A stretch of DNA of 64,000 nt from Isoetes taiwanensis (lineage: Eukaryota > Streptophyta > Lycopodiopsida > Isoetales > Isoetaceae), in NCBI GenBank assembly GCA_021234155.1, contig JAJEKV010000078.1, forward strand, positions 248,001 to 312,000. The letters are read 5' to 3'. The notes beneath the pieces were generated by a model. That model was not told the DNA's origin. It searched no databases and was given only the letters and a program-made list of their open reading frames with translations. Numbering within the stretch: position 1 is the first letter of the stretch; each line of letters begins with the position of its first letter. Position numbers and translations under genes: made by a program. This document shows positions 10,601 to 23,235 of the stretch, one piece after another.

Positions 10601-13285
10601 AATATCTGGCGTATTTGCTGATGCGGTTATATAGAAATAGCGGTTAGTTTTTGAATTGTACATATATGCGGTTGTTACGTACATAGGAATTAACATGTAT
10701 TTAAAACATCGATGTATATTTTCAGCGATAGGAGGGAATGCAGTTTTGTTACTCAAATTTTGTACAATCTTCAAATTTTGCACTCAAGATGCTTGAGTGA
10801 CTTCATCTGGGATATATATAGCTTGAGGGAATATAGTATTATTTTGCACTCCTTACTGCATCCACATAAGATTCTAAGACTTGTGAAAAAACTTGTACAA
10901 TTGTGCACAATTGTCATATTATGAAAAACATGAGCATGATACAATTACTGAGCATATTATTGAAAAACATGAGCTAAAAGACTTTATATGGATGCATAAT
11001 TGTATGCGAGAAAGTCTGATGAATGAAATGTCGAAAAGAGGATGGTTTTTAACTACGGTTTCTTGTTTGCAACACAGAATTATGGTCGGACCCAATGATC
11101 TGGAGTGGGCAATAAATAGCTTTGTACAAGAACTTTTATACTTAAAAAGGGTCTTTATATGGTGGTTAAAATAACCAAGTTCAAAGAAATTTTATATGCC
11201 TTGCATCACATTCTTAGCAATGCCAAATATGCATACTCAATAATGTAACCACATCAACCCAACTATTCCAATCTTAATTAACCTGCTCCACTCTAGTTTT
11301 ATGTGTTGAATAAAATGTTATTTATAGTGGTGGACCACATAGTTTGGGATTTTCATCAAATGGTGAATTCAAAACCTAGTGTCAGCAATGCTTGTTTGTT
11401 GGATGGAATACTTAAGTTGTTGTGGAATACATTGAACACCAAATAGCCACATAGCTCACATGGGATTGCACCAGGTACTTATTCGAAGAAAGGTTTAGTG
11501 ATTCCATATTCTTAGCTTTTCAATCTGACTAGGAATCTCTCCATTGAAAGAATTATGGGACAAGTTTAATTGCACTGTCGGCAAGATCACTGTAACCAAG
11601 GAATGGACCCACTTTTGTTAGACACATTTCGAGAAAAATATATAATTTTGCCTTCCAAGTTACAATGGTGTTGGGTGATCCAAACTGAATGCAAGTATCT
11701 ATCTTATTGGTGGTATTTTTAAGGCCAGATTTGTGCATATTATCACGGCCATGTTTCACCATAGGTCTTCAACATCTCCTGGCATCTTGTGTTTCTGAAC
11801 ATATCTGCCTTCATATAAGTTTCTGAACAGCAGAGCTGTATTTGTCGTGAAGATGTTACAAAATTTATAAGAACACCACGTATTTTGTGAAAGATGTACA
11901 CAAACTTATAAAAAGTACACAAACTTATAAGAACATTACTGTATTTTTGTGAAAGATGTACACAAACTTTAGAAAACAGTGATGTATTATGAAAATCTGT
12001 AATCAAGATTTACAAACCCTATTTAACCAAGGATTTACAAACCCTGTAAATAAACCAAGGATTGTGTATGGAAATCGTTTTTGAGCTTCAAGCCTCAATT
12101 CACCTTAAAAATTTGAGTGCATGCAACACATGCATAATGTTTTATACTTTTTGGCGTTTTGTTGGCGTCTTCGGGAGCAATTTTGGTGTCCTTTCTTTTC
12201 TCTGACCACCATTTGCTTTCTTTTACGGCCACAAAACAACAGCTAATATTTTCTTACATTTTCTAGATTTCTTCTCGACCTTGGACTTACCATTTGCCAA
12301 TGTCTACGAATCTCGGTGGAGGTAGGCGGGTCTATTATGTGCATGTCTCTAAAAGGTAGGCGGTACATGGATTCTTCACTGTAATAGCTAACAATTCTAC
12401 CTTTGCACATATGACAAGATGTGAATAACAATTCACATCGGACATTGAATGACATAACTCATACCTATAAGCCATCAATATACTTAAAAGTACTTGCTGT
12501 AAGAAGAATCTCTTGTGCGTTAAATTTTGAACCCCCATTCATCGTAAAAAGATCTTTCTACTACATGCTTGGGCTCGGTGCACTTCCACAATCGAACTCC
12601 ACATTCTCTTGCGTCGTTAGCCTCTGCATTAATTACAAAGTTGTACGCGACTTCTACAAGTTCAGCCTTCCGCGATTATCACCTTCATATTGGACATGAT
12701 TGGCGGTGTCCAATCACCCATGATTTCGGGTTTATTTCGAATATGCGTGGCGTCCCAACCTTCTAATATTAAGACACTTATTCTACAAACCCTTCAACAA
12801 GCATTACAAAAGCATGACAAATGTGCAACCATGGTAGGCCTACTTTGGCATATTGGTCGAATTGTATGTATCCTTGTGGTCCCCTTCAAAGGTAATACAA
12901 TCATACCTTATCTTTCTACATACTTCATCTACTCCCATTAGCCAAAATTGTGCGCACAAAACAAAAAATCAGCAAATTAACATTTGTGTAGAATTTGTAA
13001 ATGTAAGTTTTAGACCCATACACGATAATGTTGCTATCTTTCATTCCTCTTTTTATAGTAAAATACCATATCAAGAAGTTCACAACATCTTACGCATTCC
13101 TTAGTGGAGTCTTTGGACCTTTTTAACATCTGTTGGTGAGTATTTTATCTAGCTCGGGTTTTTTGGGCCTTGAGCTCTTTTTTGAGGCCATAGAGCCCAC
13201 ATATATTGTCATTTACAATTACGTATAAAGGATGGGTGTGTGTCTACCATATTGCCCCACAACCATGTGTGGTGGCGTGAACAAT
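10601..13285. other. AT-rich, no gene supported
   Basis: Short ORFs of up to 93 codons on both strands. At 11,870-11,965 the phrase TGTGAAAGATGTACACAAACTT is locally duplicated, and at 12,010-12,060 ACCAAGGATTTACAAACCCT is nearly duplicated. The minus strand at about 12,770-12,540 has protein-like but broken frames (for example one containing ELVEVAYNFVINAEAND), not recognised. Confidence 0.35.
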
Positions 13286-13289
13286 GAAT

Positions 13290-16200
13290 AGAAATCTATG
13301 ATTTCAATCTTGTATTTATCTCTTATATGCGTATAAGGTTTTGTACAAAAGTGAACACATGACCTTCATCTTCTATGTTTCCCATGTCACATAACTTGCA
13401 TATTCTCTCCTCGGTGTTTTCTCCGGTAGCCCTACTTCCATTTCCAACTTATGCGAGCTTGTTACGTGGCGAGCCATTGTTTACTTCAAGGACACGGGGA
13501 TGTTTGCATTCGGATATTCACGGCTCTTGTATTCATCCATTGGGTTCACGAATTTCTTATAATGAATCATCACGCTGCCGGTTTTCCCATAAATGTTCTA
13601 TGGCCGGCTTCTCCAATAAGGGGCGGCGCATCATCCTTGTTATGTGGCGGTTACGCTCATTGATACCCCATTTACCAGCCCATCTTTTCGGGTCACCAAG
13701 CCATCACGGGTCTGAATTTTCTAGTGTTAGGTCGTCGGCCTATTCTTGGTTGCTCTTTTAACTTATTCAAAAAAATTTATGGACTAAAATAATGCTTCCG
13801 GTTCTAGCGGGAGCATACGGTCGGCTAGCATAATCGCATACGGGATGCGGTTTTAACACCCGACTCATATCTCAAGAGCGTCCTGCGAACCTGCTCCACT
13901 TGGTTCCATAGCTTTCTTAGAGATGCTTCGGTCCCCAAAAGCGGCGCGCCATATAAGACAATTGTTTGTACTAATGTTTTATATAGGATTCTCTTAAGCC
14001 CCCGGTCATGGAGGCGGCCTTGGTGCACTTGGTAAGCATGCCATAAAGGGCTGCTTGCCTCTGTAACTTTCGTCTATTTATACATGCTTTCCATTTATAA
14101 TTTGAATCAAAGTCAAGTCCCGGATATTTGTAGCGCCAGCGGTCTCCAACTCTTGCCCTTTGTATGTAAATGTTGGTCTCTCTCGTCGTCGAAGACCATG
14201 ATCTTACGTCTTTGTTATGTTGACTTCCATGCCTTTTGCATCCACGAAAGAGCCTAGGATATCTAGATGACTTTGCGGCACCCTTCTTTTACTTGCCATC
14301 ATAACTACGCCGTCGGCATCACTGGGAGCATTTGGATTACAAAAGAACCGGTTTAGTACCTAGCAAGGGCGTGATCTCGACCATTCGTCCAATTCATCAA
14401 TGAGCAGGCCCGAATAGTGTAGGTGAGGCGGACATCCTGGCGCCGCGCCAATGTTGCCGATTATGTCATCTTTGCCCGATTGTTATGAGCACCTCACGAA
14501 TATAGTTGAGACACTGCTCCTCTAAGCTCATCGGGACCCCAAAGGCGATCCATTCTATCGCCTAGCTCTTTCTGGACGAGTCAAATGCTTTCTTGAAATC
14601 TATGAAAGCTATATACATCGTCTATTGGGTGCTCTTGCTTTCTCAATCAATACGGAGCAACAAAGCATGATCCATTGTATTATGTCCTTTCACGAAACCG
14701 GCCTGATATTACGGCGTTTATCATGTAATTCAGCCCAAGAACTTCGGTTTTCTTTCAAAAGTGTGCCTAGGATTTTAGCAAAACACGCTCCCAATCAAAA
14801 TTGTTACGTAATTGCTTTGCTACTTTCTTATCTCCCATCTTGTGAATGGGATGTACCGCATTCATTTTTCAAGAGGTTGGCAAACCATCCCGACACATTG
14901 GTTAAGCAAGCGTGTAAGGATTAGCGATGTCTTCTTTGCCACCCCATTTAACGAGTTCTACACAAAGGCCTTGAGTCCTGCGCCTTGTGGTTGGCCATGT
15001 CCGCTCTTGTCTCCCTCACATCAACATCGAGAATAGGTCGATTATTGTGACCACAATGGGCATAAATTCGTTTTTGTCTTTTCATAGATATCTTTGACCA
15101 AATTAGCGGAGACTCTAAACTTAGCTTGTGCTTATCTGGATGGTCCATTCTTGTCAAAAGATTTAGAGGCGGTTGTAAGCTTTGCACATAAAGTCGAGCT
15201 TTTTTGCTTAAAAGTATGCTTGCTTTTTTGCTCTTATCGGATTTTTGTACCAGCGTGGCTTTATCATGCAATTCTTTGGGCAGATTCGATCGGCTTCTTG
15301 GCAATCGTGTCCCACCATGAATTACATGGTTTCCCTCTAGCATGTTTTCTAGTGTAACCAAAAGTGCTTCAATTTGCATCAAGAAGGGCGCTTGTAAAAG
15401 TTTTGAGTCTGCTTCTACATCCCTTGGCGGGTTTACATCCATGAGCAAACTTTCTACTAACTTTTGGTATTCTTCACTTCTCGAATACTCTATTCTCGTT
15501 TTGGTTGGAAAGGTGCTTCACGGCTGCGGAGTTTCGGATGTTGCCTTGAATTTCACATACAATGGCATGTGGTGGACTCGGTACCTTGCTTCTATATAAA
15601 AATTCATCAATCAAATCCAGCCTTTTATTGCAAGCGGATAGTCTATTGTCTTTTGCTCCTGCATGGTTAGCACATGTGAATCTATTCGAATTCTGAAATT
15701 GGGCCAGCCATTGACAATTTGCATTTTGCATGTTGTGCGACATTCTATGAGTTTGTCTCTGTTTTTGTTTGACATTATGTCTTAGGATGATCTAAGAGGT
15801 ACATCAACCTCATTGAGATGCACATCAAAGAATGTTCTCAAATGCTTTTGCTTGCCCCTTGTTCTTGCATTAAAGTCTCCCATGACAAAAACATCCCCAA
15901 GGGATTGGTATTTGAGAATATCGGGGCTCAAGTTCTGAGAATGGATCTTCATTATCCATTTCTTTGCTCTCATAAATTGTGGCATTACTGGGTGCAAAGT
16001 AACAAATTGCTATGAATAGCATTTTTTCATCCGCTTTTACCCTTATCCAAATATATTGTTTGTTTGCATCATGTGATACGAATTGAATATTGTCTGCTAT
16101 TTGCTTCCTGATTATCTTTGCCCGATCCTCAAATCCCCTCCCTGCACCAATTTTTCTTTCATTCCATGTATGTGCTATCATTTCAAATCCACTGATATAT

Positions 16201-16820
16201 GGCAACATGCGAATTTGATGTTCCCAGGTCTCTGTGAAAAGCAATATATCTTGACATTGCCATAGTTCCATTGTTGCATCTACTTTTGCCTGATTCAAAC
16301 CGTGGGCATTCGGTGACATAATCTCAAGGCCCGTGCCCTAGCTTTTCTTTACGTTGTTAGTGATCAACGCCTTTCGGCTTTGGTCCAAGTAGGCAATGAA
16401 ACCATTGTTTCTTGCTTCTTTAACTTTGACCATTCCTTTTTCCTACTCTCCATTTGAATTGGTGTCAAATCTGGATCGGCCAAACCCCTTTCTCATTCTT
16501 CAATGTGCTGTACGTTGCGCAGATTACGTCCCGAGCATCACGGGTTGAAACTTCACCAATATCGGCTGTTGTAGCCTTTGGTTTACCAAGTCTTCTACGA
16601 TATGTACCGGCTCATGGAGATGCATCATGTCACCAAAGAATCTTTTGAGTGTAATACGCCATATCTTCATTTTCAGGTTCCAAGAGGCTGAAATTTTAAG
16701 GTTCCTTGCCCTTAGTTTACGGGTGCGATTGTTCAGCCCTAATCATTCTGGTGGATTTGCGGTTGCTCCTTTGTGTTTCTGCCGCAGAGAAGCTAATGTA
16801 GCTTCTAGGTTTTGAATTTC
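13290..16820 (-). mobile_element. Degraded LINE (non-LTR retrotransposon), endonuclease to C-terminal zinc motif
   Basis: Reading the minus strand from 16.8 kb down, a broken upstream region is followed by an endonuclease frame (16,319-15,870) with NAHGLNQ, LLFTETWEHQ and an IWIRVKAD...CYFAPSN block. A second frame (15,997-15,782) has VFVMGDFNARTRGKQ, the GDFNAR signature of AP-type LINE endonucleases. The reverse-transcriptase catalytic box lies at 14,320-14,306 and reads DADGVVMMASKRR instead of an intact F/YADD, followed by KGMEVNITKT. The thumb region at 14,028-13,825 reads ILYKTLVQTIVLYGAPLLG. The C-terminal zinc motif CKLCDMGNIEDEGHV lies at about 13,405-13,360. Domain order is complete for ORF2, but many frame breaks make it non-functional as read. 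It is a different family member from the 0.2-1.2 kb fragment. Confidence 0.85.
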
Positions 16821-17665
16821 TTGTGTGTGTAATCGTCATTGGCCGAACCATTACGCAATCTCCTTAATCACGGACCTACGCAATAGGTTTTGAAGAAATC
16901 CGGTTCTTCGTTTTGTGCCTTAAGAGGCGAGATTCTGCTGTAATACCTCATCGATGGTTTTCTTCATACCCACAACTTCTGCCCCTAAGACCGCTTATTT
17001 CACCTTTTAATTGGGTGACTAGGGTGATGAGATCGCGGAATCCCCTTCATACTTCGATCAATGATGCTTTATGTTGTTGTTTTTTTGCTATATACTTGTG
17101 CGAATCCTTAAAATCACTACTGACTTTGGGCACATTTTTTTTACATTAACTATTGTATCTAACTTTGCACTATTTTGAGCATGTTTCTTAATTGTATTAT
17201 AAATATATGTAATGTACTTTGACTTGTTTACTTGTTAAATTGCTTTTTCTTTTTCTTCTTTTTCTTACCAAGTGCATGTTTTGTACCATTTTTGTATATT
17301 TTTTGTGTTATTGTGGTATATATTCTAAAGAAGGTGTGCCTTGGACTGCTTAGGTCATTGGACGGTCGATCCTATATATTTAGATCATAGGTTGCAATCT
17401 TTGGGCATCTCTCTTTTTATTATAGTCATCTATGATTGGGGACACCTATGATTTTGAGATATGAAATACTGAGTTCACCTAAGGTTTTGAAATATGAGAT
17501 CACGGGGCCTCATAGGGCTTAGCCTAAGGTATTAGAATATGATTTACATAGACTCGAAACTCTCCTCTATCTGATTCACAGCTTAAGGTTTTTAGAATAT
17601 AAAATCACAGGGACTCAAAGCTCTACCAAAAAATATACTAGCTTCTGATAAGAATGATTTAATCA
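16821..17665. other. No gene seen
   Basis: T-rich stretch at 17,100-17,330, then a region with recurring TAAGGTTTTGAAATATGA-like phrases at about 17,450-17,610 that looks locally repetitive. Confidence 0.4.
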
Positions 17666-17668
17666 AGA

Positions 17669-17924
17669 CAACCATTGGGTCCAACACATTTAAATTATTG
17701 GGTGCATATTCACACGGGTATCTTTGTATAACAAGATTAGCAAAAATACTATAAGATTTCAAGCGAATACTATATGGTGTTGATTTTAGATGCGTGCAAA
17801 ATACAATTATGAGGGGGCTCTCATTTGCTTTTCACGTCACCCCAGGTGTGAATATGCACCCAAACCAAAGGGGTTTAAGGAGGATTTTAATTTAAATGTG
17901 TTGGACCCAATGGTTTGTGTTAAT
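17669..17924. mobile_element. MITE, family A, copy 1 (internally deleted left arm)
   Basis: The right arm (about 17,845-17,924) reads GTGTGAATATGCACCCAAAC, then a CAAAGGGGTTTAAGG segment and an ATTTTAATTTAAATGTG segment. The left arm (17,669-17,715) is its reverse complement but lacks about 30 bases between TTTAAATT and TGGGTGCATATTCACAC. The same arms flank the element at 22.4-22.9 kb. Confidence 0.7.
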
Positions 17925-18030
17925 TAAATGTCAATGGTAGTTATGTGTTGGTTGTTAATGTCAATGGTTGTTATGTGTTGGTTGTTATGTGTTGGGGATT
18001 TAATTTTTATATGTTGGATGTTAATGGTTT
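17925..18030. repeat. Short tandem repeats at the MITE edge
   Basis: Units of the type GTTATGTGTTGGTTGTTA and TGTCAATGGT repeat three to four times directly outside the right arm of the MITE. A related 17-base unit (AACACACAACTACCATT, on the opposite strand) is tandemly repeated beside the other MITE copy at about 22,400-22,435. Confidence 0.6.
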
Positions 18031-18700
18031 GTGTTGCGAAATTTTTTTTTGCCACCGGGGCCTCGAGGGACGTCAACCCCACCCCCCCCCTTCCGGTGTG
18101 ACAAAAAATTTTAGAATTCAAACGAAAAAAAACTAGAATTCATTTGGGGCTTTCATCACGTAGCTTTTGAATTTCATCACAATAAAACAAATAGAATATA
18201 AGTAAAAGTTACCATAAAGATAGAAGCGATTGATCCCATTATTCCGAAAGTCATAAAGTTTGCAACACCCATACACAAACATATTTCAACTGGAATTTAA
18301 CGCACAGCCTTTGGCCTCCATGGATTCTTGTGGTGAGAAACCAAAGTGGGAAACTTTTAACGCTTGTTAGCACAATTGGAATTTGCTTAATAAGTGCCTC
18401 AAAATCTAAAATGCATGGTAATTTTTGCAAGCTTCATTCGAATGAGCAGTAAAACAATATCAATAGCGCAATCGTATAATCGGTGGTAGGATGTGAAAGC
18501 CTACCAAACCCGGTAAAAATTGTTGTTTTAGCATAGATAACTTAACCAAACATATCCATATCATACATTATCAAAAGATCTGGAGAGAGCTTTCCAACGC
18601 AATAAAAATCATCTCAAACAGTAGCTCGGATCAAAAGTTATGATAAGAAATGTGTTGCCGGCGGAAACCGCATTACATGCGCCCTTCAAGCCCTTCATGT
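18031..18700. other. No gene seen
   Basis: AT-rich single-copy-looking sequence with a C-run at about 18,080-18,090. No motif or ORF of interest. Confidence 0.4.
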
Positions 18701-18701
18701 G

Positions 18702-18945
18702 CCCATTATGCACCACACACACAAAAGAGGGCTTTTGTTGTGAGCCATTGGTTGTTGACCATTATGCACCTACGCACAAAAAAGTGGTCATTGTTGTGAG
18801 CCATTGGTTTTCAAGCCCTTCATGTGCCCATTATGCACCACACATACAAAAAGAGGGCTTTTGTTGTGAGTCATTGGTTGTTGACATTTATGCCACCTGC
18901 ACGCACAAAAAAGGGCTTTTTGTTGTGAGCCATTGGGTTGTTGAC
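18702..18945. repeat. Minisatellite, about 57-base unit, four copies in alternating types
   Basis: Four units contain CATTATGCACC, then CACACAAAA, then GGGCTTTTGTTGTGAG(C)CATTGG. Units 1 and 3 share the preceding TTCAAGCCCTTCATGTGCCC, while units 2 and 4 follow GTTGTTGAC, so the array is built of two roughly 120-base dimers. The frame open through it reflects the repeat and is not a gene. Confidence 0.75.
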
Positions 18946-19024
18946 CATTGAAAAAAAAATTTAAAATCAATGGCTGAAATGGTTGCACTCTAGATGTCGA
19001 GCGTTAGTACATCCATTTGAATAC

Positions 19025-19241
19025 ATCACGAAATCATAGGAAAACCTTAGTGAAAAGCGTACAAAAACACAAAGAAAACCCCCTGTTATTATGCTACATA
19101 TTCTATTTAATATATGTTTTTTCTTTTTTATAACGAAACTATTCAATTGTTTTAGAGTTATGGTCTATGATTTCAGAAGTTGTCATTTATATATCCATAT
19201 CAAACTCGCTTTTGTAACCCCCGTTATTATCCTATATATTC
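19025..19241. repeat. Dispersed repeat with CCCCTGTTATxATGCTA core
   Basis: The core phrase CCCCTGTTATTATGCTACAT at about 19,079 recurs at about 19,218 (diverged), 25,265 and 25,519. The stretch before it (ATCATAGGAAAAC and an A-rich AAAGAAA segment) is also shared between 19,030-19,080 and 25,470-25,515, so these are dispersed copies of one element. Confidence 0.5.
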
Positions 19242-20150
19242 AATAGAGCGTACTTCTATTTTCTATAAAGTAGGATTTATAACTATGTTAAAGCCTTTAT
19301 TATGCATACTTCATATTTTTACTTGCATATTTGGGCGGTGAAGAGTTCTAGTAGAGCATAAGTGTCAAGGAGTCTTCTACTTACCAATGTTTTTCCAAAG
19401 ACAAATATGAGGCATCATTGAGTAAATTTTGCTCCTAAGAGCCTCAAAACTTCTCTTCGCATTAAATGTTTACTCACTCAAATTTCAACTTTCATCATAT
19501 GCTATAATTATCCAACTTATACTTTTGACTTTCCAGGAGATTTATTATACCTTGTTTTTATTTCATCATCCTCAAGCATGCATGTTTATAGATCTTATTT
19601 GTCTCTCTTTTCAATCAATTGGAATTTATGCAAGAAGATTTTTTATTGATTGACAAACATGCATTTTTGTGTAACGTGAAGCCATATAGGAATATAATTT
19701 ATACTCTTATCCACTCCAGTCAGCAACATATTACTTATGAGTCAAATACACTGCCTCGATAATTTCATTCCATAATATTCTTGAAGCTTCATTTATTCCT
19801 AGTGAAGCATGTAAACGGCATTAAGACTGCTTGTGATGAATGGTTCCAATTGAAGAAGCATTTTGTCAAGAATAACTTTGAAAAAAGAAAGGTAGCAAGT
19901 AGGGTTCCCTATATGAAACACTTTTAAAAGGTTAACTATAGAAGAAAGTAAGTATATTTTAGCGTCATGAAGCCAAACCGACCTATGAGATAAAGACATG
20001 CAATACATAAAGCGGATAAAAAACCACACCAAAAATACAAATGCTACTATACAATATGTCCCTACTTTGGGATGGAAAAACCCCACCTGAGGAGGAAAAA
20101 CCGGTAGTAGGCTCTCAAATCCCCTGTTTTGTAAGGAGACTACGATCGTG
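19242..20150. other. No gene supported
   Basis: AT-rich. A 168-codon minus-strand frame (20,305-19,799) starts in the GC-richer region to the right and ends here. It shows no motif and its composition changes sharply along its length, so it is probably chance. Confidence 0.35.
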
Positions 20151-20940
20151 AAGACTTGCAAAATGTAGGGCCGAGGCGTGCAAACCATTGGTGATGCTAG
20201 CGAGTGATGCGGCGATGTTTGAGCATCTAAATGTCGGCATGTCTTTGCCGGATGTGTATATGCCGACACTCCTCGAGCATGGTGCTCATCCCTCTCTTGT
20301 TGCATGTGGCAACCTTTGGAATACTCTCTCTCATGGCGGAGGGATTCTTTTGCCCTCTATCCAGTACTCCAACGACTGTTTCAATGCGAGATGATGGTAC
20401 CCGCCCCTCATGGAGGCAATAGCTCTCCGTTTCTTCATAGATATATGTGCTTTCAAGTACTAGTGTGGGGTTTGATTAATCTACGTGCGGTAGTGCTATG
20501 TTTTAGGCTTCGCAAGAGTGGCTGCATCCCTCAAAGTGGTAGCAAAGCGCCATTAGGTCGCATCCTATCCCCTTGGCAACAAGCATAGCCACAATCTGGC
20601 GGTAGTCTATAGACCACGTTCATTACTCCCACCATACTCCGCCGACCATCGTGCCCCTTGTGCCAATAACAAAGCCCTAGGAGAAAGATGTCGTGCATCC
20701 ATGCTATTGACCTTTAGAAATATGCATGACGCCGCCCTTCATAGGGGAATCTTTGCTGGGGCCGTAAACCAGCCTCATATAGCAAAATCCGGATAAGGCA
20801 CCGTGTCCTTGACATCTAGGATGCTCTTTGCACCCCCTATATCTTATCCCGGATGTTCTTGCCAATGAGGAGACATGCAGCCCTACGCAAATGTTGCCAC
20901 AACAGGTCTCGAACATCAAGCGAATTTCTTAGTTCAGAGG
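20151..20940. other. GC-richer island without identifiable gene
   Basis: Composition is clearly richer in G and C than either flank. Frames on both strands are protein-like in short patches (plus strand 20,188-20,394; minus strand around 20,919-20,704), but I recognise none. It could be a decayed transposon protein or gene fragment. Confidence 0.25.
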
Positions 20941-22415
20941 TTAGCAATGGTGGTGAATCTTGAATTTTTTTCTCTATCAAAGCGTTGGTCCATTTGAGTT
21001 TTCATCAAGTATAACATTCATCCGTATGCTCATTGTTGGATCAAATAAGTACTTTTAGGGCTGCATTGGGTAATTTTGATGTGTTGACGTAATGATAGAG
21101 TCAACTCCCAGATTCTGTAGTTTTTTACTTTTACTATGAAGAACATCTGAAATATTGGTGACCTTACCCTAGAATCCATATGACTGACATGTAAGCACCA
21201 TGCAAATTTAATAGCATGCACATGCTTATTATGCATGGTGGAATTTTCCTCAATATGCCTTTGGACATATGCCTAGCCTCGACCTTACCGGTCGTCAAGC
21301 CAATGTTTACTTTTTCCGTTCTAAATGGATGTTAATGCTCAACCATGAAAAATAAATTATTGTTCTATTCTATTCTAAAATCAAAATCCGGTCTTAGTGC
21401 AAGATCACACTTGTTTCAAGGTCTATGCAATTATCTTTGTTGCCTAAAAAAAGCACCTTTCATTTGCTTTAGGAATGCATGCAAATCTTTGCTATACCTA
21501 GCAAAATTTTAGAATAAATGATGCTCGTTTTAAAACTTTTTGATCATTAAGATTGAGTTTAAACCCAACAACTGGCGAGATTGTTGCAATCAAACTCCAC
21601 AAGTGTGTGCAAACTATAAAAATTGCAGAATCGCACCTTATTGCACCATGTGTGCAAACATTTTGTGCAATATATCCGACCATGTGTGCAAACATTTGAA
21701 GTATATCTCAAAAATGGTCAAAGAATCACTTTACATTACAACAAGCCCTAACCCTATTACCTCCTTCGATTTTCCCTCCATTTTCACGGAAGGCGGCGAT
21801 GGAGCAGCACCTATTTCATTTTCTCTCAAGCGGTGATTGGAGTTAAACCGAGAGCTCTTCCGCTTTGTTCGGTTGCTATGGCGTCTTCGAAGAAGTTTCC
21901 ATACATTTTCGGTGCCCAGAGAGCTCTATTTGGTTCAAGGTGCGGTGTGAATTTGCTCCTTTGTGTTTTCTCTTTTATGTTGTTTAGTCTACTTATTCTG
22001 GATCTTGGGTCGTGGATGTGAATATTTAACGTGGCAAGATCTTTGGTGGTGGTTTCCGCTTTCCTATGGTGATTTCTCCTCCCCACCGTAACCGCAGTTT
22101 ATAGTGCGGATTTTATTCCCTTCTATGCTCTTGGATAAAGCTTCGGCCGCCATAGCCAAAGCTCAACCTAGAGTGCCGGTTCTTTGCTTTGGTTAGAGAA
22201 AAAAAAAAGGGACTTCATCTATCTCGTAAGTTTTGATTTTTAGGCTCACGTAGAAGCCACGGCGAATATAACTGGATTGATTTTCGATTTTGTGCGGAAT
22301 TTTTTTTTTTTTTTTTCTCAAATTTGAATGGGGTAAGTTATAAATTAGATGTTTTGAATTTGGAAGTCGAGAATAATATTATTAGTTGCTACAACCCTTA
22401 ACACACAACTACCAT
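20941..22415. other. No gene supported
   Basis: Contains a small duplication of CCATGTGTGCAAACATTT (about 21,645-21,695), a G/C-richer patch at 21,790-22,020, and a 16-base T-run at about 22,302-22,317. No gene is recognised. Confidence 0.35.
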
Positions 22416-22850
22416 TAACACACAACTACCATTAACATTATTAACACAAACCATTGCATTTACACATTTAAATTAAAATCCCCTTAAACCCCCTTTGGTT
22501 TGGGTGCATATTCACACGAGGGGGTTACTCGCAACAGAGTCAGCGTTGGATGGGCATATTTACCCTTTATTCCAACATCCGGACCGTATATAGCGATCCT
22601 CGTTTGTGGGGTATGCATGTACAAGTTTTTGTATACTGTATACTAAGGTTTACAAAATACTTTAAGGTTTGAGATAATGTGTACTTAATGGTGTTAATTT
22701 TGTACATGTATTGTAAATTTTAAGGGCTCTCGCTGCCCTAGGTAACCCCAGTGTGAATATGCACCCAAACCAAAGGGGTTTAAGGGGATTTTAATTTAAA
22801 TGTGTAAATGCAATGGTTTGTGTTAATAATGTTAATGGTAGTTATGTGTT
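22416..22850. mobile_element. MITE, family A, copy 2 (100-base terminal inverted repeats)
   Basis: The left arm 22,416-22,517 and right arm 22,751-22,850 are near-perfect reverse complements, including CACATTTAAATTAAAATCCC, CTTTGGTTTGGGTGCATATT and TAACACAAACCATTG. The 233-base interior has no ORF. Total length is about 435 bases. It is the better preserved copy of the family also found at 17.7-17.9 kb. Confidence 0.8.
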
Positions 22851-23235
22851 TTAATGGTTTATATTAACTAAAAATTTTTACCCCTTCGAAGGGGCCTTAA
22901 GGATGGTGTTGGGGGTGTAGAGACATTACCTAATACTCTAATGATGGCTGATGTATCATAGCCTCGGATACAATATGTCATAATATAAACCATAGAAAGA
23001 TAAATTAATATGTGAAGCAACAAGAATTGAGATTTGGAACCATCAGATTGTAGTTTGAAGATATAATCTTGAATGAAAAAGCACACGCTTTTATTCTAAA
23101 CGACATGTAATCATTGAAATGAGGTTTTCAAAGATGGCACTAATCGTAACACACTTCTATGGAATTTATACACAAAACAAGATTTCTAGATTATATGCGG
23201 CCTCCCTTGCTCTTCAACGTATTTCATTTAATTCA
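22851..23235. other. No gene seen
   Basis: AT-rich sequence between the MITE and the tandem array. Only a 72-codon minus-strand frame without motif. Confidence 0.4.

Noticed and set aside
19799-20305. 168-codon minus-strand ORF
   Set aside because: Starts in a GC-richer island and runs into AT-rich DNA with no domain signature. Likely chance.
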